Source: an uncultured Allomuricauda sp.
GTDB taxonomy: Bacteria > Bacteroidota > Bacteroidia > Flavobacteriales > Flavobacteriaceae
Length of the DNA: 33,482 bases
Assembly: GCA_937899065.1 (NCBI GenBank)
Contig: CALBPG010000034.1
Span: 1-33,482, forward strand
Direction: 5' to 3'
The notes under the pieces are model-generated. The model saw only the letters and a list, made by a program, of their open reading frames with translations, had not been told where the DNA came from and made no database searches. A program made the translations under genes and the position numbers. Below, one piece after another: positions 15,688-26,524 of this stretch. Numbering within the stretch: the first letter of the stretch is position 1; every line of letters starts with the position of its first letter.

Positions 15688-17169
15688 TTATTGAATTATG
15701 GTGTTCAAGGCGTTTTGCCATCGTAAGAAGGCTTCTTGATAGTTTTCTTTTTTCGAAAGCGGTTCAAAAGTCTCTAGATAATCATTTTGTGAAGCCACTG
15801 TGCTTATATCAAAAGCATCATCCACTGCTCCTGCCGCCCTTGCCGCGCCAATGGCACCAGTGGTATTGTAGATTTCGATTTCTTGGTCGATTAAAGTCGC
15901 AATGGTTTCTGAGAATATTTTGGATTGGAACAGGTTGTCGTTTCCTGCGCGGATTACTTGAATCGGTGTATTGTCGTTCTTTAAGATTTCCATGCCATAT
16001 ACAAAGGCAAAGGCTATCCCCTCCAAAGCGGCTCGGAGAATATCTCCTTGACTATGTTGATTAAAGTTGAGGTTGCACATATGGCTTCCAATGGTTCGGT
16101 TATCAAACATTCGTTCGGCACCATTGCCAAAGGGAATGATTTGCAAATCATTGGAACCTACTGGTACCTCGGAAGCCAGCACATTCATTTGAGCATAGGC
16201 ATTTGCTCCGGGATTCAAAAGGTCCTTTAGCCAACGGTACTGAATTCCTGCCCCGTTAATGCACAGCAGTTTTCCGATTCTTGGGTTCTCTTTGCTATGG
16301 TTGACATGAGCAAAATTGTTGAGTTTAATTCCCTCGGTAGCCTTTAAACTTTCGGTAACCGCATATAAAACCCCTGAGGTACCTCCCGTGGTGGCTACTT
16401 CTCCGGGTTCGAATACATTTAAGGATAAAGCGTTGTTCGGTTGGTCACCTGCACGATAGAGAATAGGGGTGCCTTCCAAAAGACCACTTTCTTTTGCTCC
16501 CTTGGTGGATACTTTGGCTTGAATGCCAAAAGTTTCTACGATATTGGGGAACAAGTCGTTGTCAATTTGATAGTAATCCATCACCATTTTCGCTGGTGTG
16601 GAATGCTTAAAGTCCCATAGAATTCCTTCAGACAAGCCAGAAATTGTAGTGGTATACTCATTAGAGAATTTAAATGCGATAAAGTCTCCGGGAAGCATAA
16701 ACTTATGAACCTTCTCGTAGTTTTTGGGTTCGTTTTGTTTCACCCAAGCCAGTTTGGAGGCCGTAAAATTTGCCGGGGAATTGAGCAGATGTTCCATACA
16801 AGCCGTTTCACCAAGTTGTTGAAAAGCAGAATCGCCCAATTTAACTGCACGGCTGTCGCACCAAATAATGGAATCTCGTATGACTTCACCTTTATCATCT
16901 ACCAAAACCAAACCATGCATTTGATACGCAATACCGATGCCCAATATCGCATCCGCATTGAGAGTGTTTTCTGTCACTAATCTTTTGGATGCATAGCAGA
17001 CATGGGTCCACCACAGCCCTGCGCCCTGCTCGGCCCAATGGTTCCTTGGACTTTGTATGGCCATCTCTTGAGCGGGTTCCTGCACGGTGGATACCGCTTT
17101 TCCTGTTTTGGCATTCACCAAAGACGCTTTTATGGAAGAGCTACCAACATCGAAACCGATATAGAACAT
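15688..17169 (-). CDS. xylB: xylulokinase (FGGY carbohydrate kinase)
   Basis: 493 residues. Phosphorylates D-xylulose to xylulose 5-phosphate for the pentose phosphate pathway. The N-terminal ATP-site motif [17 protein letters not shown], the FGGY-family block [10 protein letters not shown], the substrate-site MHGLVLVDD region, and the C-terminal glycine-rich [22 protein letters not shown] and [10 protein letters not shown] segments are all present. Xylulokinase is preferred over other FGGY kinases because of the immediate xylA neighbour (8 bp) and the upstream xylosidase and xylanase genes. The GH3 stop lies 44 bp upstream. Cytoplasmic, no defect seen. Confidence 0.95.
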   Translation of the reverse strand: MFYIGFDVGSSSIKASLVNAKTGKAVSTVQEPAQEMAIQSPRNHWAEQGAGLWWTHVCYASKRLVTENTLNADAILGIGIAYQMHGLVLVDDKGEVIRDSIIWCDSRAVKLGDSAFQQLGETACMEHLLNSPANFTASKLAWVKQNEPKNYEKVHKFMLPGDFIAFKFSNEYTTTISGLSEGILWDFKHSTPAKMVMDYYQIDNDLFPNIVETFGIQAKVSTKGAKESGLLEGTPILYRAGDQPNNALSLNVFEPGEVATTGGTSGVLYAVTESLKATEGIKLNNFAHVNHSKENPRIGKLLCINGAGIQYRWLKDLLNPGANAYAQMNVLASEVPVGSNDLQIIPFGNGAERMFDNRTIGSHMCNLNFNQHSQGDILRAALEGIAFAFVYGMEILKNDNTPIQVIRAGNDNLFQSKIFSETIATLIDQEIEIYNTTGAIGAARAAGAVDDAFDISTVASQNDYLETFEPLSKKENYQEAFLRWQNALNTIIQ

Positions 17170-17213
17170 GGCGTTGTTTTTTTATTGGGTTGTTCAAAAG
17201 ATAAGAGTATTCC

Positions 17214-19871
17214 TCAAATTTTTATGGTTGTACCAGAGACATTTACTTTTTTTAGAATAACAGAACCATTTGAAACACTTTCATCGGAAGGTTGTCTTCC
17301 ACCAACCGAAATTTCATAAGTACCTGGTACGATTACTTTCTCCCCCTGTTCATTGACCATGCTCAATTGTTCCTTATTGATTTTAAATACCAAGGATTTC
17401 TTTTCCCCGGCTTCAAAAGCAACTCGGTCAAATGCTGCTAAGGTTTTATGTGGATTTTTATCATCGGCATTTGGGTTTTGCACATATACTTGAATGACTT
17501 CTTCTCCCTTGAGGGAACTCGTGTTCTCCACTTCTACGGTTAAGATAAGTTCTTCCCCAGCAGCGATACTTTGGGGTAACTCAACATTGCGGTATGTAAA
17601 ATTTGCATAGCTCAAGCCGTATCCAAATTCATACAATGGGTCGCCCTTGAAATAGCGATAGGTTTTGCCCTTCATATCATATTCACTAAAAGGAGGGATG
17701 TCGTTGATGTCTTTGTAAAAGGTTACGGGTAGCCTTCCGGCAGGATTGTAATCCCCGAAAATAACATCGGCTATTGCGGTACCGCCTGCTTGTCCCGGAT
17801 ACCAGGCTTCAATGATGGCAGGAAGGTTCTCATCTTCCCAATTGACGGATAGGGCACTACCATTGAGCAATACCAATACCGTAGGTTTGCCGAGCACTTG
17901 TATTTTACGAATAAGGTCTGACTGGGTTTTGGGCAGTTTGGTATGCACCCGGTCTCCGCCGGAGAAACCATCCACTTTCACCTTCATTTCTTCACCCTCC
18001 AACAGAGGGCTGATACCCATGCACAAAACCACTGCATCCGCATCTTGGGCGATGGCCAGGGCTTCTTGCTCTAGATTTTCTTTAGGAGATTCCCACAGTA
18101 ACCGCATAATAGAGTGGTCGGTATTGTTTTGAACACATTCAAAGCGCAGTTCATATTGTTCGCCAGCTTTAAGGGTGACATATTCATAAATTTTCTTAGG
18201 ATGGTGCACATCTTGTCGTTCCATCAAAAGACTGTCATCCAAATACAATTTCATGGAAGAAAAAGCTTCTCCGCCCAAGGCGTAGGTGCCGGATTTATCT
18301 ACTGAGAGGATTCCGGTCCAACGAACGGAATAGGTATCTGGATTCATATCCTCAAAAGGCGGAGTTGTTCTCCAAGTGAAATCCACCGTTTGGTCTACGC
18401 GAGTATGTTTCGGTTGCCCTTCAAAGTTGAGATTGTCGAAGTACTCTCCTTTCAACCCTTTTGTTTTTAAGGAACCATCTGTAAACATGACCGAAGAGGG
18501 AATCGCTTCAAAGACGGGTAGTCCTTCGGCTAATTTGCAACCTACAGCATATGATACTTCTGCATTGGGAAGTTTGTTTTGGATGCCTTGCAATGGAGTA
18601 ATAGGTTCTGTTGGATAGCCATTGTAATTGCCTAGGAGTACTTCCAAATCATCTGCATTGGAACCGATAACCGCTATTTTTTGAATCTTGTTTTTATCTA
18701 AAGGCAAGGTGTTGTTGTCATTCTTCAGAAGCACCATGGATTTTCTAGCGGTTTCCAAAGCGGCCAAACGATGCTTTTCAGAATCGACCACATCGTAAGG
18801 GATGTTTTCGTAAGGCACGGCACCTTCCGGAGCAAAAAGACCTAACTTCAGTCGAGCGACCATCAATCGCTCCAAGGATACATCCAATTCCGCTTCCGTG
18901 ATAAGACCATCTTTCACAGCTTGCACTAAAGCAGGATAGGAGTCACCACAATTCAAATCAGTACCCGCCTTAACCGCCACGGCGGAAGCTTCCTTAGCAT
19001 CGGCACTAATTTCATGGGCGCCTTCATCAAAAAAATCCTTTATAGCCCAACAATCTGATACAATATAACCATCAAAACCCCAATCTTCGCGAAGCAACTC
19101 GCTCAATTCAACATTTCCACAACACGGTTGGCCATTGTAACTATTATAAGCGCACATGACGGAATACACACCCGCTTCTTTCACTACTTTTTCAAAGTGT
19201 GGGCTATACGTGTTCAAAAAATCTTGAGGACTTGGTACTGCATTGAAACTGTGACGGTCCGCTTCTGGACCACTGTGTACTGCAAAATGTTTCGCTGTGG
19301 CAACCAACTTTAAATAGTTGGGGTCAGCGCCCTGAAGGCCTTTAATAAAACGTACGGCTAACTCACCTGCCAAATAGGGGTCTTCTCCATAGGTTTCCAT
19401 GCCGCGGCCCCATCGAGGGTCTCGGAAGATATTAATGTTTGGTGTCCAATAGGTCAGTCCTTGGTAAATACCTCGTTTCCCGCGAGAAGCAAACTCATGG
19501 TGTTTGGCTCTAGCTTCATTGGAAATGATGTTCGAAATTTTAGACATTTGGTCCTTATCGAAAGTTGCAGCTAACCCAATGGCTTGCGGGAATACTGTAG
19601 CTCTACCGGCTCTTCCTACACCATGTAGACATTCATTCCACCAATTGTATTCGGGAATACCTAGCCGTTCAATGGCTGGGGATTCATAATTCATTTGGGA
19701 AACTTTTTCTTCCAAAGTCATTTGCGCTACCATCGCTTTTGCCTTTTCTTCAAAATCGAAAGGAGTAGTTATTTCCAACCCGTCTTTTGTTTTTTTTGAA
19801 ATTACCCATGAACACCCGGCCAATAGGAATAGACCAACACATAGTCCCAAGATGGTTTTTTTAAATGTCAT
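17214..19871 (-). CDS. GH3 beta-xylosidase lipoprotein with inserted PA14 domain
   Basis: 885 residues. Lipoprotein signal with lipobox LFLLAGC (Cys20). The GH3 N-terminal barrel spans about 45-350 with the nucleophile Asp273 in YIVSDCWAI; the KHF and RDPRWGRGMETYGEDP blocks are also typical. The GH3 C-terminal alpha/beta domain starts near 375 and is interrupted by a PA14 domain (about 470-595, GLKGEYFDN to RLLWE). It resumes with LLEGEE near 625, holding the likely acid/base Glu, and GFSGGDR. A fibronectin III-like domain closes the protein (about 780-870). The SDCWAI and LEGEE forms are those of the GH3 xylosidase branch. It would release xylose from xylo-oligosaccharides in the periplasm or at the surface. 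It lies 35 bp after the xylanase gene. A beta-glucosidase side activity cannot be excluded. Confidence 0.92.
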   Translation of the reverse strand: MTFKKTILGLCVGLFLLAGCSWVISKKTKDGLEITTPFDFEEKAKAMVAQMTLEEKVSQMNYESPAIERLGIPEYNWWNECLHGVGRAGRATVFPQAIGLAATFDKDQMSKISNIISNEARAKHHEFASRGKRGIYQGLTYWTPNINIFRDPRWGRGMETYGEDPYLAGELAVRFIKGLQGADPNYLKLVATAKHFAVHSGPEADRHSFNAVPSPQDFLNTYSPHFEKVVKEAGVYSVMCAYNSYNGQPCCGNVELSELLREDWGFDGYIVSDCWAIKDFFDEGAHEISADAKEASAVAVKAGTDLNCGDSYPALVQAVKDGLITEAELDVSLERLMVARLKLGLFAPEGAVPYENIPYDVVDSEKHRLAALETARKSMVLLKNDNNTLPLDKNKIQKIAVIGSNADDLEVLLGNYNGYPTEPITPLQGIQNKLPNAEVSYAVGCKLAEGLPVFEAIPSSVMFTDGSLKTKGLKGEYFDNLNFEGQPKHTRVDQTVDFTWRTTPPFEDMNPDTYSVRWTGILSVDKSGTYALGGEAFSSMKLYLDDSLLMERQDVHHPKKIYEYVTLKAGEQYELRFECVQNNTDHSIMRLLWESPKENLEQEALAIAQDADAVVLCMGISPLLEGEEMKVKVDGFSGGDRVHTKLPKTQSDLIRKIQVLGKPTVLVLLNGSALSVNWEDENLPAIIEAWYPGQAGGTAIADVIFGDYNPAGRLPVTFYKDINDIPPFSEYDMKGKTYRYFKGDPLYEFGYGLSYANFTYRNVELPQSIAAGEELILTVEVENTSSLKGEEVIQVYVQNPNADDKNPHKTLAAFDRVAFEAGEKKSLVFKINKEQLSMVNEQGEKVIVPGTYEISVGGRQPSDESVSNGSVILKKVNVSGTTIKI

Positions 19872-19906
19872 TTTCGATTCGATTTAATCTTTAATTGGTT
19901 CTGTTT

Positions 19907-21013
19907 TTATTTTAAAGCATCAAGAAAACCGTAATAGGCCTCTTTTTTACGGAATTTTTCATCAAAGAGTAGTGGCCAATCTTCATGGCCAAAACGAGGG
20001 GTAATCCAAGAATCGTCATCTTTCAAACCCCAAACGGTTAGTGCATACTGGCATTTTTTAGGAAGGTCGGCATACACCTCCACAACCTCTCGAACTTTTG
20101 CTTTTTGACCTTCCTCTCTAGTTTGGGAGAAGAATTCGATGTCTTTATTGGCATTGACCTGAACATCCAACTCGGAGAAATGTACCAAAAGTTTCCTTTT
20201 GGTTGCATAGTAAACCGCTTTATGGATAAGGGATTTGCTCGGAAAATCAAAGTTGATGTGCATTTGATAACCAACACCATCGATGAGGTTTTCGGCCATC
20301 AATTCATCCACAAGCTCAAAAACAGCTTTTCTTTTTTTCTTTTTGGTTACTAGATTGAAGTCGTTATAAAACAGTATTACCTCTTTATCGGCGGCTCTAG
20401 CATGTTCAAAACATTTTTTTACATAGTCTTTGCCCATACGTTGGTAAAATATGGAGTTTCGAAATGATTCAGATTCATCATCTATGGCCTCATTTACCAC
20501 ATCCCAAGAATCTACTTTTCCCTTATACCGTGTTACCACATCCGTAATATAGGTCTCTATGATTTGCGAAAAAGACTCATCACTTCCTTCAAAGTTTTCC
20601 AATACCTCTGGAATACTTTCATGCCAAATCAAGGTATGTCCGTGTAGATTGAGTTGATGCGCTTCAGCAAAGTTTACAATGGCGTCAGAATGGGTCCAGT
20701 CGTAAATGGGTTGGTTGTTTGCATCCAGACCCACCAAGATTTTATGCATCTTCATCGCATTTTCTGCAGTGATGCTATTGAATTCTCTTTTGTAGACAGA
20801 CATATAGGTTTGGTCTGCAACCCGCTCTGGATTTACTGCGACCCCAATAAAAAATGCATCGGTAGCATCTTTTAGGCCTTCATTCAAAAGGGTTGATGGG
20901 ACCAAAGGGCTATCTGTACGCAATGTTTTACTGTGAAAGCTTGTTGAACTAATAAACAAAGCGAGATAGCATGGCCAAAAACAAATCAATATGATGGTTA
21001 GGGTTCTTTTCAT
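19907..21013 (-). CDS. GH10 endo-beta-1,4-xylanase
   Basis: About 368 residues from the ATG at 21013; an in-frame TTG two codons upstream is less likely. A hydrophobic leader (ICFWPCYLALFISS) targets it to the envelope; a canonical lipobox is not seen. The rest is one GH10 barrel: FNSITAENAMKMHKI, HGHTLIWHE, the acid/base Glu175 in WDVVNEAID, and the nucleophile Glu281 in HFSELDVQV, ending with TVWGLKDDDSWI. No carbohydrate-binding module is attached. It is the first gene of the six-gene xylan operon, 28-35 bp behind a well-formed Bacteroidota promoter. It would cut xylan to oligomers that the GH3 enzyme then trims. Confidence 0.95.
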   Translation of the reverse strand: MKRTLTIILICFWPCYLALFISSTSFHSKTLRTDSPLVPSTLLNEGLKDATDAFFIGVAVNPERVADQTYMSVYKREFNSITAENAMKMHKILVGLDANNQPIYDWTHSDAIVNFAEAHQLNLHGHTLIWHESIPEVLENFEGSDESFSQIIETYITDVVTRYKGKVDSWDVVNEAIDDESESFRNSIFYQRMGKDYVKKCFEHARAADKEVILFYNDFNLVTKKKKRKAVFELVDELMAENLIDGVGYQMHINFDFPSKSLIHKAVYYATKRKLLVHFSELDVQVNANKDIEFFSQTREEGQKAKVREVVEVYADLPKKCQYALTVWGLKDDDSWITPRFGHEDWPLLFDEKFRKKEAYYGFLDALK

Positions 21014-21047
21014 TTTCAAATCCTAATTGGACTTTACGGATGCAGTT

Positions 21048-21078
21048 CAAAAGTATTTTCATGATGTTGCATTGCAAA
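21048..21078 (-). promoter_or_regulatory. Bacteroidota-type promoter of the xylan operon
   Basis: On the minus strand TTTG (21078-21075), a 19-base spacer and TACTTTTG (21055-21048) match the Bacteroidota housekeeping consensus TTTG-N19-TAnnTTTG exactly. Transcription should start near 21041, leaving a leader of about 28 bases before the xylanase ATG at 21013. The HTCS-candidate motif ATGCAACAT lies inside the spacer. Confidence 0.75.
21064..21072 (-). promoter_or_regulatory. candidate HTCS operator ATGCAACAT (xylanase promoter copy)
   Basis: The minus strand reads GCAATGCAACAT over 21075-21064. The same 12 bases occur on the plus strand at 26571-26582 upstream of susC, and the core nine also at 22286-22294 between the lipoprotein and the HTCS gene. 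Its place within the promoter spacer is unusual for an activator site, so either a different mode of action or repression is possible. Confidence 0.5.
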
Positions 21079-21210
21079 GACTATTTGAAGCAATAACTAT
21101 TACAATTGATGCATCACCGATTGTTAAGGGTTTGGCTTTTTGAGTGGTATGGCCGAAACAGCTTAGATGTTGCGCCTCTCATTCTATTTTACAGGGTATG
21201 CGTTAAAATA

Positions 21211-21244
21211 AAAGCGCTCTATCCAATAGGTGACGGAGCGCTTT
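21211..21244 (-). terminator. Rho-independent terminator after the surface lipoprotein gene
   Basis: AAAGCGCTC (21211-21219) and GAGCGCTTT (21236-21244) form a perfect 9-bp stem around a 16-base loop. On the minus strand the stem is followed by TTTTATTTTAA. It ends the lipoprotein transcript 51 bp past its stop and separates it from the xylan operon. Confidence 0.75.
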
Positions 21245-21294
21245 GTTAAACATAGTTTTTGCTATGGCTGTGTTCAATAGAAACTAACTATTTC

Positions 21295-22203
21295 TTAAGG
21301 GCAAACGCCTACATTGTCTAAATAAAAAGTGCCTGCAACATCATCTCCAGGGCTTATAAACATTTGGAATCGGATATATGCTCCGGTCGGGACAAAACTG
21401 GCACCATCCATAATGCCCAAAGCACCGTTGGGGTCACCTGTAAAGCCAGCAGTGGCAGTAGTGAAATTAAACCGAAGTTCTTCCCAACCTGTACCAGTAT
21501 GTATCAGGTTCACTTCTGCTTCCCGTTCGGTTTCGTTATTTGGGTCTTGTTGCACGGTCAATCGAACAGGCAATTCCACATCAGACCAAAAAAGCAGGCG
21601 CACTACTTTGTCTTCTGCGCTGAAATCGGTTGGTCCGGTCATTTGTACCCCAAACCCGTCAAAGTTTCCGCCCCCATCCTGTGTGATGGCCAAAACATTT
21701 GAAGCTTCTGGATTATCTCCCGAAGGGTCTGGATTGGTCACAACTTCCAATTCCACCCCATTAAAACCAAAAGAGAATGCAGGGTCATTTCCGTCATCCC
21801 AGGTAACCGGCGCACTAAATATTGGGGTACAAGGGTCTGCAGGCGGAATCACTTCAAACTGTTGCTCCGTCACTTTATCGTTGGCGGCAATAGCTCTTAC
21901 TGTGATGAAAAAGTTCTCTTCTGCTTCTGGATAGCTGAAGGTTAGGGATTGTTGAATACCTATTAAAGTGGAGGTTTCTCCCGATAATCCGGATGATACT
22001 TCAAAAGCCGTGGCACCCATGGCCGTAGGGCTAGTGGTTACTGAAAAAGGAGCTTCCTCATTGTTGAATACAATATTTGCTTGAACTTCAGTTGGGGCAG
22101 GACCTTCGCCCAAAACAGCGTCAAAATTAACATCCCTATCACAAGCACTCAAAAGGAACAGTCCTAAGACGGACAAGAATAGTTTCGGAAAAAAAAGTCG
22201 CAT
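21295..22203 (-). CDS. putative surface glycan-binding lipoprotein
   Basis: 302 residues. Lipoprotein signal with lipobox LFLLSAC (Cys21). About residues 25-120 look like an Ig-like or SusE-type beta-sandwich (VFNNEEAPFSVTTSP...NFFITVRAIAANDK). About 125-302 resemble a jelly-roll carbohydrate-binding domain: it starts with PVTWDDGNDPAFSFGFNGV, contains GWEELRFNFTTAT and ends FYLDNVGVC, the pattern of CBM4/9/22-like modules. No catalytic signature was seen. The position, divergent from the HTCS gene and between the xylan operon and SusCD, suggests a xylan-binding accessory protein. The family is not certain. It is followed by a strong terminator. Confidence 0.7.
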   Translation of the reverse strand: MRLFFPKLFLSVLGLFLLSACDRDVNFDAVLGEGPAPTEVQANIVFNNEEAPFSVTTSPTAMGATAFEVSSGLSGETSTLIGIQQSLTFSYPEAEENFFITVRAIAANDKVTEQQFEVIPPADPCTPIFSAPVTWDDGNDPAFSFGFNGVELEVVTNPDPSGDNPEASNVLAITQDGGGNFDGFGVQMTGPTDFSAEDKVVRLLFWSDVELPVRLTVQQDPNNETEREAEVNLIHTGTGWEELRFNFTTATAGFTGDPNGALGIMDGASFVPTGAYIRFQMFISPGDDVAGTFYLDNVGVCP

Positions 22204-22282
22204 AGTTTGGTTATTTAAATTTCGTAAGGGTAATATACTTTATTACTTTATTGGGTAAGGGAAAGGATATTTTTGAAAAAGC

Positions 22283-22298
22283 CATATGCAACATTTGA
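22283..22298 (+). promoter_or_regulatory. candidate HTCS operator (divergent region copy)
   Basis: CATATGCAACATTTGA lies between the lipoprotein start (22203) and the HTCS start (22339). Its last 13 bases, ATGCAACATTTGA, recur exactly at 26574-26586 upstream of susC, and CATATGCAAC recurs inverted at 26525-26534. It could serve either divergent gene, including autoregulation. Confidence 0.5.
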
Positions 22299-22338
22299 GA
22301 CTTAAAATGCTACAAATTTTATTTTTATAGGCATCAAA

Positions 22339-25300
22339 ATGCGCTTTCTTCGGTATTCAATACAACTTTTGATGGTATCGTGCACTAGACATTGTTCCAA
22401 GCCATTCTGGCTTTTGTTTCTTTTGATTTTCCACACGGGGTTTCAAACGAGCAAGGCGCAGGTGGATTTTAAAGCGTTGGAGTTCAATTCCGTTACCGAA
22501 AACATCTTCCAACGTCCTATTACGGCCATGGTGGTGGATGAGTTTGGGTTTATCTGGATTGGAACTGATGGAGCGGGTCTTTACAAATTCAATGGTTTTT
22601 CATACACCTACTATGTGCATGACCTAACTGATGAAACCAGTATCAGTAGTAATTCCATAAGCTCACTTTATGTTGATACCTCTGGTCTTTTGTGGATTGG
22701 CACCGATGCTGGTCTTTGTGCCTATGACCCGAAGTTGAACTCCTTTGAGCGGTTTCAAAACGGACCTAATATGCAATCCGGTACTGGATTTACCAGTATT
22801 TTATGTTTTGCCGAGCATGAGAATCGCCTATTGGTGGGCACCTATGACGGCGTAAAAGAGGTGGATAGGAAACAAAGATGGCTCAGCCATCATGCGTTAT
22901 CCGGGGCTTCGGTGTTGGACTTGCAGTTTTCTACTAAAGGAGAGCTCTACATCGGAACAAACGATGGACTAAAAGTAAAACAATACCTAGGTGGAGGCGA
23001 AATCGTGAATTTGCCCTTGACCGCAAATGAATCCGAACGGCAAATTACCAAACTACATTTAGACAAAAGGGAAAATCTATGGGTGGGTACTTTGCGAAGT
23101 GGTGTTTTTAAGGGGGATTTAAAAAAAGCCCGAACCTCATTTGAACATCTCGCAATTGTAGAAAGCGCCATCATGACCATTACGAGTGGTATGGACCACG
23201 TTTTCGTAGCAGTTGAAAACGAAGGTTTGATCGTTCTTGATATGAATGGGGGTGTTGTAAAGCACTATCGATACAATGCAAATGATGATTATAGTATTTC
23301 ATCAGATTCTGTATGGGCGATTTTATTGGATGCCGAGAATCGTGTTTGGCTAGGCTATTACGAAGATGGTCTTGGTTTTTTTGACGAGTACCACAACAAA
23401 TTCAAATCCCTCCAACAGAGTGATAAAGGGAGTACCATCCAAACCAATGACGTAAGGGCACTTGCCAAAACACAAGATGGCCAAATATGGATAGCCCAAA
23501 TCAATGGAATTGATATCCTGGATACCCAGACCGGGTCCGTCACCAACATTCATGGAGGTGATACTTCTCCTTATAAAGGATTAAAGCCAAATCTCTATAT
23601 CGAGGATATTTTTGTGGACAGTCGAGGGAGTATCTGGCTCGCTACCTGGGGAAATGGCTTGTTTTACAAGGAGAAAGGTTCCAAAACCTTTGTGAATTAC
23701 ACCATGGCGTCCTCTGTGCTGCGCACGGATAAGCTACGTTGCTTTACAGAAGATAGTACTGGAAGGGTTTGGATTGGTTCTTTTTTGGAAGGGGTGTACT
23801 ATTTCGACCCTAAAACAAAACAAATAAAGGCCCCGAAGGGAAGAGCCTATGAAAATTCACAGATTCCTATAAAAGATGTCAAAGTGCTTTTTCATGATAG
23901 TTATGGCATTATTTGGATAGGTACTTCCTCCGGTTTGTATCATATTAAAAACAAGAAATATGGCGATTTTGAAGTGATTTACCACGGGAATTCCATTGCC
24001 TCAGAGTTTGGAGGGCATCCTAGTTCAAATCGTATTTTGGACATTTTCGAAACCCAAGATGGAAAAGTATGGTTTGGCACTAATGGTGCCGGACTGTTCT
24101 CTTATAATAGGGAAGAAAGCAGCTTTGAGCGTTTGCAACTTAAAAACTTCAATCTTACTTATGTAAATGCCATATTCGAACCCATTAAAAATGAACTTTG
24201 GCTGAGTAGCAAACAGGGGCTTCTAAAAATCAAAAGGGACACTGGAGAATACATCAAATTTACCACCTATGACGGCTTGTTGGAAAACTTTTTGATTGAT
24301 CGTGCTATTGTCATGGATGACAACAACCGAATGTATTTGGGAACCTAAAAGGTATTGAACATCGTTGATCCTCAGAATATTGTCTACAACCCTTATTTGA
24401 CCAAGCCCTACCTGAAGGATATCAAATTGTTCAATAAGAAAATTGACAACGGCTACCAGCAGGGTACCTCCGAAAGTGATTTGGAATCACGGGCTATAAC
24501 CCTAAGGCATGACCAGAACGTACTGACCATTGATTATGAGGCCATAAGTTATACACGTCCTCAAAAGAACCAATTTGCCTACTACCTCGAAGGCTTTGAG
24601 AAAACCTGGAATTATGTGGATTCCAAAACAAGTGCAACCTATACCAATTTGGCCCCTGGGGACTATACCTTTAAACTGAAAGCTTCGAACAATGACAATC
24701 AATGGAACGAGGCGTCAGTAATTCTTCAAGTGAAGGTGCTCCCACCTTGGTGGAAAACCCTATGGGCATACATGCTTTATGTGCTATTCGCCGCTATGTT
24801 GTTATTCACCGGAATGTGGTTGTATAAAAAACGTATCAACGAGAGAAATACCTTCCGTTTGGAGCGGGAACGAAGAAAACAAAAAGTGGAGCTCCAACAG
24901 CAAAAGCTTCAATTTTTCACCAACATTTCCCATGAATTCCGCACCCCTTTAACTCTGATTATAAATCCTATTCAGGAGTTACTAAAGTTGAACGAAGGTG
25001 ATTTTCCAAAAGCCGTGCGACACAAGCATAGGATAATCCACAAGAACGCCGAACGCTTATCAAGATTGATAAACGAATTGATGGATTTTCGGAAGTTGCA
25101 ATCCAATAAACTGCGTTTACGGATTAGTCAATTCAACCTTATTGAGCACACCAAGAATATCATCAGCTTCTTCAATGAAGAATCGAAAAGAAGGGCGATA
25201 CGGCTGGATATCAAATATGAAACCAAGAATCTAGATGTCTGGGCGGACCGCGGAATGCTGGAGAAAATCCTATTTAATTTGCTTTCCAATGCCTTTAAAG

Positions 25301-26490
25301 TAACCCCTAATGAAGGGCGTATTAAACTGACCATTGCTTCCGGAAAGGAAAAAATATTACCGTTGGTCAGCAAGGATACCCCAATTCCCTTTGTTGAAAT
25401 CAGTATTAAGGATAATGGCCCAGGTATTGACCAAAAAGACTATAAGAAGATTTTCAAACGCTTTTATCAAATCAGTGAATTGAACAAATCCTATTATGGG
25501 AGTACCGGGGTGGGCTTGGAAATGGTCAAAAGTTTTGTGGAGCTTCATAAAGGAATGGTTATGGTAGAAAGTGAATTGGGCAAAGGGTCCATATTCAAAA
25601 TCATAATTCCTTTTGGAAAAGAGTTTTTTAACGGGACGGATGGGGTAATACCTTTGCAAGAAACACCTGCTTTACCCATAAATGCTTCCATCAAATCGAA
25701 ACCAGAAGTGTACAAGATTGAGGAAATCTTGTCTAAAAAAGAGCTCAAAAAGAAATTGCTCATCGCAGAAGACAATGTAGACCTTCAGGATTATCTCATT
25801 TCCATCTTGGAGCAAGAATACGAACTGATTGTTGCCTCTGATGGGCAGGAAGGCTGGCTGAAAACCATGGAGCACCATCCTGATATCATTATTACTGATG
25901 TTATCATGCCGCTTATGGATGGCATCGAGTTCAGTCAAAAAGTAAAGAACGACCCAAATCTCAATCAAACCCCTATTGTGATGCTCACGGCAAAAGAGCT
26001 TACAAAAGATAGGATAAAGGGTATGGAAGCAGGTGCTGAAGCGTATTTGGTTAAACCGTTTGATACTATGGAACTCAAAGTGGTACTGGAACAGCTTCTC
26101 CTAAAGAAAGAGCGTTTGTTGGAGCAATATGCCAACGTTCCGGTCGCTGAAAAGGTTCAAAAAGAAACCGATGTAGACAACGACTTTATTCAACGTGTGG
26201 TGGAATACGTGCAAAAAAACATTGAAAACCCTTCACTTAATGTAGAGAAGCTTTCGTCACATCTCTGTCTAAGCCGTAGCCAAGTTTATCGCAAAATCAA
26301 AAGTCTCACAGGATTATCTCCCATAGAATTCATCCGTAGAATTCGTTTGGAGCGTTCACGAACCTTGTTCCAAAATGACAGAAACCTCAATGTGAGCGAG
26401 GTCGCCCATAAAGTCGGATTTCTCTCTGCATCCTATTTTACCGTGTGCTATAAAAAGCAGTTCGGCGAACTTCCCAAAAAAGGGAAATAA
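22339..26490 (+). pseudogene. hybrid two-component system regulator (HTCS), interrupted by in-frame TAA
   Basis: Across one TAA at 24346-24348 (codon 670) this is a 1383-codon HTCS. It has a signal peptide ending TSKAQ and a periplasmic two-bladed-propeller sensor with many WIGT-xx-GL repeats (about 45-690), then a Y_Y_Y domain (about 715-800). After one TM helix (about 810-828) come a HisKA domain with His865 in NISHEFRTPL, HATPase (N-box LLSNAFK, STGVGL), a receiver with Asp1187 in ITDVIMP, and an AraC HTH (about 1280-1383). The stop falls in the last propeller repeat, MYLGT, stop, K-V-L-N; the other repeats have Gly where Val stands here. Both flanks stay in the same frame. The first part alone would be a secreted propeller; the second part, if restarted, a kinase without a sensor. 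By its place it should sense xylan products and activate SusCD and the xylan operon. Confidence 0.85.
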
Positions 26491-26524
26491 GGTCTGCATC
26501 ACCCTACTTTTAAACTGCTTTCTT

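Noticed and set aside
21329..21934. A 201-codon plus-strand open frame opposite the surface lipoprotein gene
   Set aside because: It lies wholly inside the coding region of a lipoprotein with a clear signal peptide, has Ser/Pro/Lys-rich shadow composition and no domain.
22237..22252. Tandem ACTTTATT-ACTTTATT before the lipoprotein start
   Set aside because: AT-rich and only two units; could arise by chance in a leader and matches no known promoter element.
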